Of a DNA stretch of 64,000 nt, positions 1 to 8,406 are shown piece after piece. Made by a program: the position numbers and the translations under genes. Source of the stretch: Prosthecochloris sp. GTDB lineage: Bacteria; Bacteroidota; Chlorobiia; Chlorobiales; Chlorobiaceae. The notes beneath the pieces are model-generated. The model was not told the DNA's origin. It was given only the letters and a program-made list of their open reading frames with translations, and did no database searches. How positions within the stretch are numbered: the first letter of the stretch is position 1; every line of letters starts with the position of its first letter. The DNA is taken from the NCBI GenBank assembly GCA_015482705.2, contig JADMLA020000008.1, positions 1 to 64,000 on the forward strand, in the 5' to 3' direction.

Positions 1-8
1 TCAGCCTC

Positions 9-875
9 CTATTCAGGAATATTCGGGATTTTTGTGGTTTTTCCCTGGTGGTTGCGGAGCACGTATTCTTTGTCGTTTTTTTCGATCATGTAATAATCCG
101 GCATAAGCGGGACTTTGCCGATGTTGGTTGCAAGAACGTACATCGGTTGCGCGAGGCCGGTCGTGTGACCGCGCAGGGCGTCACGGATCAGTTCGGCGCC
201 CTTTTCGACCGGAGTCCGGAAGTGATCGATACCGGGAGCGGGTTCGCAGTAGAACACGTAGTAGGGCCTGATACGGATGCGGAGCAGCTTCTGATGAAGC
301 TCCCTGAAAGTTTCGACATCATCGTTGATCCCTTTCAGCAACACCGCCTGATTGCCGACATTGATACCACAGCTCAAGAGTTCATACACCGCTCTCTCCG
401 TTTCTTCGGTAATCTCTTTCGGATGGTTACACTGCGTGTTGATCCAGACGGGGACTTTGTGAAAACCGCCGATGGCTTTTTTCAGGCCTTCGGTGATTCG
501 CTGCGGCAACACGATAGGCAGGCGGGAGCCGATGCGGATCATTTCCACGTGCGGTATCTCGCGAAGTCTTCCTATCAGGTGTGCCAGTTTTTCATCCGAC
601 AACAGCAGCGGATCGCCTCCCGTTATCAGGACATCACGGATTTCAGGGTGTTCGGCAATCCAGGCCAGCCCTTCATCCACATCCATACGCAGTTTCAGAT
701 CCTGATCGACAACAAGTTCCTTGCGAAAGCAGTGACGGCAATAAATCGCGCATGTTTCGATGACCGTAAAGGCAATACGATCGTGATATTGCCGGGCAAT
801 ACTGTCCGGACGGACTTCTTCTGTCGAGCGGTTTTCTTTCCAGACCAGATAATTATCCATTCCGAATTCGTTCAC
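9..875 (-). CDS. KamA-family radical SAM aminomutase, C-terminal reading frame after an in-frame TAG
   Basis: This frame holds the catalytic part of a lysine 2,3-aminomutase (KamA/EpmB/YodO) family protein. The radical SAM triad CxxxCxxC (CAIYCRHC, residues 42-49) would ligate the 4Fe-4S cluster. NIGKVPLMPDY near the C-terminus contains K254, which matches the PLP lysine of the family. The frame opens at a GTG, but the same frame runs upstream through GAG CAG and a TAG at 882-884 into a 67-codon stretch that matches the family's N-terminus, so the ancestral gene is 9-1085 (about 358 codons). Without the N-terminal part the barrel entrance would be incomplete. Family members isomerise lysine to beta-lysine or modify EF-P; which applies here cannot be told. 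The family call is firm; whether this piece is made as a separate protein is open. Confidence 0.8.
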   Translation of the reverse strand: MNEFGMDNYLVWKENRSTEEVRPDSIARQYHDRIAFTVIETCAIYCRHCFRKELVVDQDLKLRMDVDEGLAWIAEHPEIRDVLITGGDPLLLSDEKLAHLIGRLREIPHVEMIRIGSRLPIVLPQRITEGLKKAIGGFHKVPVWINTQCNHPKEITEETERAVYELLSCGINVGNQAVLLKGINDDVETFRELHQKLLRIRIRPYYVFYCEPAPGIDHFRTPVEKGAELIRDALRGHTTGLAQPMYVLATNIGKVPLMPDYYMIEKNDKEYVLRNHQGKTTKIPNIPE

Positions 876-881
876 CTGCTC

Positions 882-1085
882 CTACATCGATGGTATCACC
901 TGTTTACGAATCGGACAGTCGGGATCATCTTTGTCCATCAATGAGGCAAAATAAGGCGTTACGCCCCATCTCGTTGCCATCGACTCGATAGCTCGCCGTT
1001 CATCATCGGTTACCTTGATATACTCTTCGAGCTTCTCTACTGAATCCACCAGATTCTGCATTTGCCTGACCCATTCTTCCGGCAT
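882..1085 (-). pseudogene. N-terminal part of the KamA-family gene, ended by an in-frame TAG
   Basis: These 67 codons encode the N-terminal segment of the KamA family, including the characteristic DDPDCPIRKQVIPS region that normally runs directly into the NEFGMDNYL part of the next frame. The stop is TAG at 882-884. It lies in the same frame as the downstream piece and is followed by GAG CAG GTG AAC. A single C-to-T change of CAG to TAG would explain it. The split could be a real nonsense mutation, a sequencing error or stop-codon readthrough. No suppressor system is visible in the window. Confidence 0.75.
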
Positions 1086-1243
1086 CGGTTCTCCTTGTTT
1101 TATGATTGCTGCAAGTGAGCATGTTTTAACCTAAGTAAGCCTTATTATCCCCCATTTTCAAAAACAGCTTATCCCGGACATCACGAAACGACAAAGGTTG
1201 CTCGTTGAAACACGTGAACGGTTCTTACAGTGGACGTTCATCC

Positions 1244-1570
1244 TTATTGAACCACACCCCCTGATTCCCTTGATTTCGTTTCCATTGTGCTGCCGTTTTC
1301 GACCAATACCAGCCGGAACTCTCCGAAATCCTTCCCGAGAATCATTTTGATCGGAAATACGGAAACAACAAGTCCTATAACGATACTAATCGGTGTTATG
1401 ACAAGCTGGAGTGTTTCAGGGGAGGTAACTCCCACCATGTAGAAAATGGCCCCGATTATCCCACCGACCAATCCTCCCAGTAACATGCTCACAATTGCTG
1501 CAACCAGGCTACGCCACAGGTGTGCCCACCAGACGCGAATCACTCTCCCCCAGGTTATTTCGAGTTCCAT
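1244..1570 (-). CDS. small membrane protein of unknown function
   Basis: A 108-residue protein with two predicted membrane helices (about residues 18-47 and 55-78) separated by a short loop, and a polar C-terminal tail rich in Ser/Glu. The N-terminal part WGRVIRVWWAHLWRS is amphipathic and aromatic. I do not recognise the family. It stands alone on the minus strand between the KamA-like locus and the divergent SDR gene, with about 160 bases of non-coding sequence on one side and about 200 on the other. A small membrane anchor or stress-related protein is possible, but there is no direct evidence. Confidence 0.6.
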   Translation of the reverse strand: MELEITWGRVIRVWWAHLWRSLVAAIVSMLLGGLVGGIIGAIFYMVGVTSPETLQLVITPISIVIGLVVSVFPIKMILGKDFGEFRLVLVENGSTMETKSRESGGVVQ

Positions 1571-1766
1571 ATTTTTTCCGATAGATTTTGAGATTCATGC
1601 TTCATCTTTCCACCAATGATAGCGACATTTCATTAATTTTCATCATTTTCACATTATTTTATCGACAGTTACCCAACAAACCAAGACGAAGGCAGCTGGT
1701 TCGGCAAAGAACATTTAACCGGTTCCATCCGTTAGGAATAAACAGATATTTTTCAACCAATGGCTC

Positions 1767-2657
1767 ATGATCATGGAAAAAGAAAAAGTGCTCGTAGCGG
1801 GAGCGTCGGGTTATCTTGGGCGATACGCCGTACATGAGTTCAAGAAACGGGGGTATTTCGTCAGAGCTCTGGTCAGAAATCCGGAAAAAGCGGAAAAGGA
1901 CGGACCGAATCTCGAACCTTCGATCAAAAAGGTCGCCGATGAAATCGTGACCGGAGACGCGACCAGACCGGAAACGCTGAAGGATGTATGCAAGGGTATC
2001 GATATCGTATTTTCCGCTTTGGGCCTGACCATGCCGGAAGGTAAAGTCACGAACTACGACGTCGATTTCCTCGGTAACAAGGCGATTCTCGATGATGCGT
2101 TATCGCATGGAGTTCGAAAATTCATTTATGTATCGGTTTTCAATGCATCGAAAATGTCCGGTGTGGATGTTGTCAAGGCCCATGAACTGTTTGTCGACAC
2201 ACTTGCATCATCGGGTATGGATTATGCAATCATAAGGCCCACCGGCTACTTTTCCGACATGGGAATGTTTTTTTCGATGGTCAAGTCCGGGCATATGTTT
2301 TTGCTTGGCGATGGTGAAAACCAGGTCAACCCCATACATGGTGCAGACCTGGCAAAAGTCTGCGTCGATGCGGTTGAAAATCACGAAAAAGAAGTCGGGG
2401 CCGGAGGACCCGAAGTCTTTACGTTCAATGAAGTCATCAACATGGCCTTCGATGCCGTCGGGAAAAAACCATGGATAACGCACATTCCGCTATGGCTGGG
2501 AGATGCAGCCCTGTACGTCACCGGTTTTTTCAGTAAAACAATAGCCGGGCTGCTCTCTTTTGCGGTAACGATCAATAGAATAGACAATGTGGCCCCTATG
2601 AGCGGAACGCATTATCTCAAAGATTTTTATCACGAACTGGCGAAAAAGGAAGGCTGA
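1767..2657 (+). CDS. NmrA-like/atypical SDR-family NAD(P)-binding oxidoreductase
   Basis: A 296-residue protein with an N-terminal Rossmann motif GASGYLG (residues 12-18) after a hydrophobic strand, then an Arg-containing segment typical of NADP-binding atypical SDRs (ALVRNPEK). The classical YxxxK catalytic pair is not obvious, which fits the atypical/NmrA-type (SDR_a5-like) group that act as reductases, epimerases or redox sensors. ATG codons at 1767 and 1773 are both possible. The gene ends inside the convergent regulator gene, sharing about 41 bases. It does not look like the divinyl reductase BciA. Substrate unknown. Confidence 0.8.
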   Translation: MIMEKEKVLVAGASGYLGRYAVHEFKKRGYFVRALVRNPEKAEKDGPNLEPSIKKVADEIVTGDATRPETLKDVCKGIDIVFSALGLTMPEGKVTNYDVDFLGNKAILDDALSHGVRKFIYVSVFNASKMSGVDVVKAHELFVDTLASSGMDYAIIRPTGYFSDMGMFFSMVKSGHMFLLGDGENQVNPIHGADLAKVCVDAVENHEKEVGAGGPEVFTFNEVINMAFDAVGKKPWITHIPLWLGDAALYVTGFFSKTIAGLLSFAVTINRIDNVAPMSGTHYLKDFYHELAKKEG

Positions 2658-2988
2658 AGAAATCACCAAGTTTACTGCGGTATTCCGTAAATGCATTTCT
2701 ACCGGTGTCGGTTATACGATATGTCGATAACGGCACCCGTTTACTGTATGTTTTATCACAGTATACATAACCTGCAGCTTCGAGCTTTCTCATATGCACA
2801 CTGAGGTTACCGTCGGTGGCACTTATACCCTCGCGTATTTCAACGAACGACGCCTGATCGACAGAATCAAGATAACAAAGCGCTGCAAAGCGGATCCTCG
2901 AGTGGATCACCTTGTCGAGCTGTTTGTAATTGTAATCTTTCTCTTCGTTTTGCAGGGCACTCCCCTGCGCTTTTGATCGAGCACTCAT
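2617..2988 (-). CDS. winged-helix transcriptional regulator (HTH_34/MarR-like)
   Basis: A 123-residue DNA-binding protein. IHSRIRFAAL (28-37) begins the first helix of the winged-helix domain, DGNLSVHMRKLEAAGYV (59-75) is the recognition helix, and PLSTYRITDTGR (86-97) forms the wing. This pattern matches the stand-alone HTH_34 family, which usually acts as a one-domain repressor. There is no separate ligand-binding domain. The gene is convergent with the SDR gene and their 3' ends overlap by about 41 bases. It could control that gene or its own promoter in 2989-3158. The effector is unknown. Confidence 0.85.
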   Translation of the reverse strand: MSARSKAQGSALQNEEKDYNYKQLDKVIHSRIRFAALCYLDSVDQASFVEIREGISATDGNLSVHMRKLEAAGYVYCDKTYSKRVPLSTYRITDTGRNAFTEYRSKLGDFFSLPFSPVRDKNL

Positions 2989-3158
2989 ACGACATGCCGG
3001 TTATCACCATCATTGAAAAAAGACTTGAAAGCACAACATTGCTTTTAGCCGTATCGTATTTTCTTTATTTAACAAAGTACTCTCAAAAGCAATAAAACTC
3101 AACAAAGCAAAGAAATATTTGCTATACTTTTTGCCATATTTGCATTAAATGAGCCTGT

Positions 3159-4250
3159 ATGCATACCGAAAAAATCAACATCAAGTCATATTCACGCAAA
3201 GAACTGCAACACGTCGTTGCTGCTCTTGGTGAACCTGGATACCGCGCAAACCAGATACATCGATGGCTCTTCAATGATCGAGCCAAAAACTTCGAAAGTA
3301 TGACCAATCTCGGTGCAGCGCTGAGGGACAAACTTTCGAACCGGTATGTCATTCCATCATGCTCGATTGTAAAAAAGCAGCATGATCCGAAAGAAAAAAA
3401 CGGTATGCAAACCTCGAAGTATCTGACACAACTTCATGACGAACAAACTGTTGAAACCGTGCTGATTCCGGCAGAAAACAGAAACACGGTGTGCGTCTCT
3501 TCCCAGGTAGGCTGTCCGCTCGGCTGCACGTTCTGTGCAACTGGTCACATGGGATTCTCCCGCAATCTCAGCGCTGCGGAAATCGTTGAACAGGTGTACC
3601 TCGTCAACAATCTTCTTGAAACCAAAGCCGTATCGAACCGTGTCACCAATGTAGTTTTCATGGGCATGGGAGAACCTCTGCTGAACCTTTCAAACGTCAT
3701 TGAAGCGGTCGAAACCCTTTCCGACCAGGATTACCGTTTTTCGCTCCCTCAACGCAAAATAACCATTTCGACCGTAGGGCTGATTCCTCAAATCGATGCG
3801 ATTGCCCGTTCCGGTTTAAAAACGAAGCTTGCTGTTTCTCTTCATGCCGCAAATCAGCAGAAGCGGGCATCTCTCATGCCTGTAGCGAATGAGCATACCC
3901 TTGACGGCCTCCGAACTGTTCTTGAACGATATACCGCTCTTGCAGGCGGGCCCGTAACACTGGTTTACATGCTTCTCGAAGGAGTGAACGACACGATCGA
4001 GGATGCTAAAAGCCTTGTGGCATTCAGCAGAGGTTTTTTATGCAAAATAAATTTGATTGATTATAATTCTATCGTTAATATGGAGTTCAAGCCTGTCGAG
4101 GCAGAATGGCGAGATCGGTTTATCGGGATCCTTGTCGGTGCAGGTTTGAATGTCACTGTACGCAAAAGCTATGGGACGTCGATAAATGCAGCGTGCGGTC
4201 AATTGGCATTACAAGAAAAAACGTTGCCTGCTGACCGTTTCATTAAATAA
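3159..4250 (+). CDS. rlmN: 23S rRNA (adenine-2503-C2)-methyltransferase RlmN (dual-specificity with tRNA A37)
   Basis: A 363-residue radical SAM methyltransferase. The cluster motif CPLGCTFC gives C119, C123 and C126. C112 corresponds to E. coli Cys118 and C346 in AACGQL to the methyl-carrying Cys355, so both mechanistic cysteines are present. FMGMGEPLLN is the SAM-binding GEP motif. Family members methylate C2 of A2503 in 23S rRNA and of A37 in some tRNAs, which affects translational accuracy. The gene heads an apparent operon with an unknown gene 15 bases downstream and then adk. Confidence 0.96.
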   Translation: MHTEKINIKSYSRKELQHVVAALGEPGYRANQIHRWLFNDRAKNFESMTNLGAALRDKLSNRYVIPSCSIVKKQHDPKEKNGMQTSKYLTQLHDEQTVETVLIPAENRNTVCVSSQVGCPLGCTFCATGHMGFSRNLSAAEIVEQVYLVNNLLETKAVSNRVTNVVFMGMGEPLLNLSNVIEAVETLSDQDYRFSLPQRKITISTVGLIPQIDAIARSGLKTKLAVSLHAANQQKRASLMPVANEHTLDGLRTVLERYTALAGGPVTLVYMLLEGVNDTIEDAKSLVAFSRGFLCKINLIDYNSIVNMEFKPVEAEWRDRFIGILVGAGLNVTVRKSYGTSINAACGQLALQEKTLPADRFIK

Positions 4251-4265
4251 ACCGCACAGCACATT

Positions 4266-5000
4266 ATGGATTTACTGGATTTTCTCCCTTTCAAGAACGA
4301 AATCAACAAAGCGTATCACAGCCTTACCGATAATGCTAACCAAACCTCGGAGAATCCTGTTTTCGATGAGTTGAAAGTCAGGCGCTTCGCAAGGCCTCTT
4401 TCCCAAACCACAAATTTCATCGTCGAAAAAATAGAGCACTGGATCGGCTGGAACCTCAGAAGCAAGAAAACATCCGTCGGAGGTATGACGATGATTCGTG
4501 CAGATGTCTCTTCATTTGCCCTCCTCGGCACAAAAATCACCGTGACGTTCGGTCTGACCGAAGAAATCGACCGCAACGGCCAACCCATTACCACAATCAA
4601 TTCGAAAGCCGAAACCGAGATTGCGTCGAGAGGTGATTTGGGAGAAAGCCGGCGGGTTATTCGAATGATGCTGTCTGCGCTTGATTTTGAGTTCAGAAGA
4701 GCTCTCGTCAAAGATGACCAATACCTCTTTCTGTCGCTCGACCCGAAAGGTCAGATTCTGAATTTCCAGGAACAGTTCGATAAAAACGACACACAGAACA
4801 AGCCGACGGAAAAAAAGAAAAAAACGACAAAACAAGCTATTCCATTCAAAGCCTCTTCGAAATCGAACGGCACTTCCGAGCAAAACTCTCCTCCGCAACA
4901 ACCCGAAGCCTCGACAAATCCTGCAACAGCCAGTGAATCATCCTCACCGGGAAATAAACCATCCAGATCGAAGGTAAAGGTTATTACACTGAAAAAATAG
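4266..5000 (+). CDS. conserved-looking hypothetical protein with a low-complexity basic tail
   Basis: A 244-residue protein I do not recognise. Residues 1-165 look like a folded, soluble alpha/beta domain with no signal peptide or membrane segment. Residues about 170-244 are a hydrophilic Lys/Pro/Ser/Thr-rich tail, beginning with a run of lysines and ending SKVKVITLKK, which is probably disordered and could bind nucleic acid. The gene sits 15 bases after rlmN and 20 bases before adk on the same strand, so it is probably co-transcribed with them. It may be lineage-specific. Confidence 0.75.
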   Translation: MDLLDFLPFKNEINKAYHSLTDNANQTSENPVFDELKVRRFARPLSQTTNFIVEKIEHWIGWNLRSKKTSVGGMTMIRADVSSFALLGTKITVTFGLTEEIDRNGQPITTINSKAETEIASRGDLGESRRVIRMMLSALDFEFRRALVKDDQYLFLSLDPKGQILNFQEQFDKNDTQNKPTEKKKKTTKQAIPFKASSKSNGTSEQNSPPQQPEASTNPATASESSSPGNKPSRSKVKVITLKK

Positions 5001-5020
5001 TAATTTAACAACCCGCCATA

Positions 5021-5677
5021 ATGAGAATTATTTTACTCGGGGCACCCGGCGCAGGCAAAGGGACTCAGGCTCAGTTTATTTCTTCCAAGTACAACATTCC
5101 ACAGATTTCAACCGGCGATATGCTTCGATCAGCCATCAACGAGGGAACTCCGCTAGGGCTGGAAGCAAAAAAAATTATGGATGACGGCAATCTGGTTTCG
5201 GATGAAATCATTCTTGAACTTGTAAAAGAACGACTCGATAGGCAAGACTGCAAGAACGGCTGTCTGTTCGACGGGTTTCCCCGCACAATCGCCCAGGCCG
5301 AAGCTTTGAAGGAGGGCTCGATAACGATCGATCATGTGATCGATATCAATGTCAATGACGAAGAGATCATTAAACGCATGAGCGGCAGGCGTGTTCACCT
5401 TTCCTCAGGCAGAACCTATCACGTTGTCTTCAACCCGCCTGCCAGCGAAGGTCTCGATGATGTAACCGGAGAACCGCTCGTCCAGCGTGAAGATGACTGT
5501 GAGGAAACCGTTCGCAAACGCCTCGAGGTCTATCACAATCAAACGGCACCTCTTATCGAATACTACCAACAATGGGAGTTGAGCGACGATCCGGCAGCCC
5601 CCCGGTTCAGTAGTGTGAACGGCACAGGAAGTGTCGATGAAATCAAGAACTCGATCCTGGATGTTTTACAATCCTGA
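5021..5677 (+). CDS. adk: adenylate kinase
   Basis: A 218-residue nucleotide kinase that interconverts ATP + AMP and 2 ADP. The P-loop GAPGAGKG is at residues 7-14, the family signature DGFPRT follows in the middle, and the protein has a long LID segment (GRRVHLSSGRTYHVVFNPP). The LID lacks the four-cysteine zinc site, as in the E. coli enzyme. Length and motif order match the long bacterial form. The gene closes the rlmN-unknown-adk operon and is followed by an intrinsic terminator 30 bases after its stop. Confidence 0.97.
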   Translation: MRIILLGAPGAGKGTQAQFISSKYNIPQISTGDMLRSAINEGTPLGLEAKKIMDDGNLVSDEIILELVKERLDRQDCKNGCLFDGFPRTIAQAEALKEGSITIDHVIDINVNDEEIIKRMSGRRVHLSSGRTYHVVFNPPASEGLDDVTGEPLVQREDDCEETVRKRLEVYHNQTAPLIEYYQQWELSDDPAAPRFSSVNGTGSVDEIKNSILDVLQS

Positions 5678-5707
5678 GATTATCTTCTCACATTTTTTTA
5701 TTATAGA

Positions 5708-5740
5708 AGTCAGTGTGCCGTTTCTACACTGACTTTTTTA
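5708..5740 (+). terminator. intrinsic terminator after adk
   Basis: A perfect 9-bp stem (5708-5716 AGTCAGTGT pairing with 5726-5734 ACACTGACT) with a 9-nt loop is followed directly by a T-run at 5735-5739. It begins 30 bases past the adk stop. It argues that priA starts at the ATG at 5758 rather than at any codon inside the hairpin. Confidence 0.88.
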
Positions 5741-5757
5741 TTGTACACCCATTATCC

Positions 5758-8196
5758 ATGCGCTTTGCATCACTATACGCCAATAATTACCTCCGTGATG
5801 AACCGTTGCTCGTTACCGTCGGGAGCGATCTGGCAGATGAACTTCAGCCTGGTTGTCAGATATTGTTTTCACCTGCAAACAATACGAGACGGAGCGTCAT
5901 CGGTTATGTGGTCGAAATTACCGACTCTCCCCTGCCAAATCAGCCTGAAGGCTTCATAACCGATATTCTCAATAGCGGAAAACCCGTTCTCACGCCGATA
6001 ACCTTACAGCTCTCGATCTGGATAGCCGAGTATTACATAACATACCCGATTGAAGCCATCAATGCGATCCTTCCTGCCCCATTGAAAACCAAAGTCAGTG
6101 AAACAGTCGAACTGACCGATTTTCAGCTCATCAGCAGCAGTGACCGAAAAGTTGTTTCGACCTCATTGCGCAAACACATCCTGAAGCTTTTACAAAGCAG
6201 GAAAAAGTTGACGGTCAAACAGCTTGAAAACAGGCTAGGGAAACAAAATCTCTACCGAACATTGGTCGAAATGGAACGTGGCGGACTGGTGGCATTGAAA
6301 AAATCCTTCAAGACCGCAAAGCCTAAAACAAAAACAGCCTACCGCTTTCGCCAGTCCTATAGCGAATCCTTGTTGCAAGACTTAGTACGATCTCCCCGTC
6401 AAGCAGAAGCCGTGAAGCAGTTACATGCCCTGGAAACATCTTGGGGATTCCCCGAACAAATGGGCATTACAACTGGAATTGCCCGGGAACTGGTTAAAAA
6501 AGGAATTTTCGAAAAAATAAAGGTTGAAACCGGTTCCGGGTTTTCAAGCGAGTTTTCGGAACCGAAAAAAATCGTCAAACAGCTTACCGAATCACAACAG
6601 CAAGTGCTGAACAAACTGTTGACGGGATTTCGATCCGGCAATTTCGCAACCTATCTACTGCATGGCATCACAGGAAGCGGTAAAACGATCATCTATATCG
6701 AGCTACTGAAAGAGGTCCTCGCTGCAGGCCAAACCGCAATCGTTTTGGTTCCTGAAATATCGCTGACCCCCCAAACAGCATCCCGCTTTCGTCAGTACTT
6801 CGGCGACGATATCCAGATTCTGCATAGTGCAATGAACAACCAGGAAAAATATACCGCCTGGCAAAAGCTTCGTTCGGGAAAAGCCAAAATTGCGCTTGGA
6901 GCTCGATCAACGGTGTTCGCACCGCTTGAAAATGTCGGAGCCATCATCGTCGACGAAGAGCACGATATGGCCTACAAACAGGACAGAACACCACGCTACA
7001 ATGGCCGGGATACTGCGGTTATGCGCGCTAAACTCGAAGGGGCACTCTGTCTTCTCGGATCGGCCACCCCTTCATTCGAGTCGTTCTACAATGCGAAGAA
7101 CAAAAAATATACTCTTTTGACGCTTCCGGAAAGAGTCGATGGAGCAACGATGCCTTCCGTAAAACTGATTCCCATGCGCGAAAACAGAAAGGTCTCTTTT
7201 TCCATTTCGGAAGTTCTCTTCGAGGAGATCAAAAAAAGACTCGAGCGCAACGAACAAGTCATACTCCTGCAGAACAGACGAGGTTTCGCAGGAAGTCTGC
7301 TTTGCCTGGACTGCGGTGAGATTCCCACTTGTAAGCATTGCAACATCCCAATGGTTTATCATGCTGCCAGCAGGCAGTTGCGTTGCCATTACTGTGGAAA
7401 TGCGGCACTCTTCTCCGATCAATGTCCGCATTGTTCCTCAACAAACATTCTTTACAAAAGCAGTGGAACCGAACGCATCGAAGAGGAATTGCACAAGCTT
7501 TTTCCTGAAGAAAAGATACTCCGTATGGATGTCGATACAACAGGTATCAAAGGTGCTCATGCAATGATCCTGAACGAGTTTCACAAGAAAAAAGCCCGGA
7601 TACTTCTCGGTACTCAAATGGTGGCCAAAGGTCTCGATTTTCCCGATGTCACCCTTGTTGGCGTCTTGATGGCCGATATCGGATTGAATATTCCTGATTT
7701 CAGGGCGGGTGAGCGCCTTTTTGCGCTTCTCATGCAGGTGTCTGGCCGTGCAGGCAGGTCCAAGATTCCCGGAGAAGTCTATCTTCAAGCATATAATACG
7801 GACAACGATGTTTTCGCTTATCTTCTCAACGGCAGTTACGAAAAGTACTACAGTCTGGACATGCTGGCAAGAAAAACACTGGAGTACCCACCTTATGCGA
7901 AACTTGTCACCTGCGAATTCTCTTCAACGGAAGAAAATACTGCAGAAAAAGCCGCCGAAGAATTTGCAGAAGCGCTAAAACCACATCTTCAGAAAGAAAC
8001 CTTTCTTATGCTTGGCCCAGCTCCCGCGGGCATAGCACGTATCAGGGGACGTTACCGCTATCAGGTTCTACTGAAACTTCCCGGCAAAAAAATTTCCGCC
8101 GATTTCCTCAAAAAGATGAGGTATTCTCTGATGAACAAACACAGCAGAAATAATCTTTCCATTACCATCGATGTCGATCCGCAAAGTATGATGTAG
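5758..8196 (+). CDS. priA: primosomal protein N' (replication restart helicase PriA)
   Basis: An 812-residue superfamily 2 helicase that recognises stalled forks and reloads the replisome. The N-terminal DNA-binding region is followed by a Walker A motif GITGSGKT (303-310), a DEEH box (399-402), and an eight-cysteine zinc module starting at C516 (CLDCG...CKHC...CHYC...CPHC) inserted in the helicase core. The C-terminal domain follows. The frame extends upstream through the adk terminator to 5713, but the ATG at 5758 gives the normal N-terminus (MRFASLYANN), so I take that start. Confidence 0.95.
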   Translation: MRFASLYANNYLRDEPLLVTVGSDLADELQPGCQILFSPANNTRRSVIGYVVEITDSPLPNQPEGFITDILNSGKPVLTPITLQLSIWIAEYYITYPIEAINAILPAPLKTKVSETVELTDFQLISSSDRKVVSTSLRKHILKLLQSRKKLTVKQLENRLGKQNLYRTLVEMERGGLVALKKSFKTAKPKTKTAYRFRQSYSESLLQDLVRSPRQAEAVKQLHALETSWGFPEQMGITTGIARELVKKGIFEKIKVETGSGFSSEFSEPKKIVKQLTESQQQVLNKLLTGFRSGNFATYLLHGITGSGKTIIYIELLKEVLAAGQTAIVLVPEISLTPQTASRFRQYFGDDIQILHSAMNNQEKYTAWQKLRSGKAKIALGARSTVFAPLENVGAIIVDEEHDMAYKQDRTPRYNGRDTAVMRAKLEGALCLLGSATPSFESFYNAKNKKYTLLTLPERVDGATMPSVKLIPMRENRKVSFSISEVLFEEIKKRLERNEQVILLQNRRGFAGSLLCLDCGEIPTCKHCNIPMVYHAASRQLRCHYCGNAALFSDQCPHCSSTNILYKSSGTERIEEELHKLFPEEKILRMDVDTTGIKGAHAMILNEFHKKKARILLGTQMVAKGLDFPDVTLVGVLMADIGLNIPDFRAGERLFALLMQVSGRAGRSKIPGEVYLQAYNTDNDVFAYLLNGSYEKYYSLDMLARKTLEYPPYAKLVTCEFSSTEENTAEKAAEEFAEALKPHLQKETFLMLGPAPAGIARIRGRYRYQVLLKLPGKKISADFLKKMRYSLMNKHSRNNLSITIDVDPQSMM

Positions 8197-8239
8197 CTTG
8201 TTTTAGAATCAAGAAGTCAGAATAAAGGATTGTGAAAAA

Positions 8240-8335
8240 ATGAGTCGTCCTGAAACGTATAATGACAGCATACTTTCGACCCTGAATATGTCAGATATCA
8301 GTCCAGAAAGAACACCTATTATTGAGAACTTATAA
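8240..8335 (+). CDS. possible 31-codon small ORF downstream of priA
   Basis: An ATG at 8240 opens a 31-codon polar frame (MSRPETYNDSILSTLN...), preceded by AAAGGA with about 9 bases between. It has no membrane segment and no recognisable family. It is the only plausible coding unit in the 210-base gap between priA and the DUF805-DoxX gene. It may be a chance ORF or a remnant. Confidence 0.2.
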   Translation: MSRPETYNDSILSTLNMSDISPERTPIIENL

Positions 8336-8406
8336 TTCAAATACTGCTTATATTGTACTTTTTGTAATATACCTTTATCGTTTACAACTCTTCTTTATTA
8401 AGGCAC

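Noticed and set aside
5713..5757. N-terminal 15-codon extension of priA
   Set aside because: It lies inside the strong terminator hairpin after adk and adds residues not seen in PriA; the ATG at 5758 is better.
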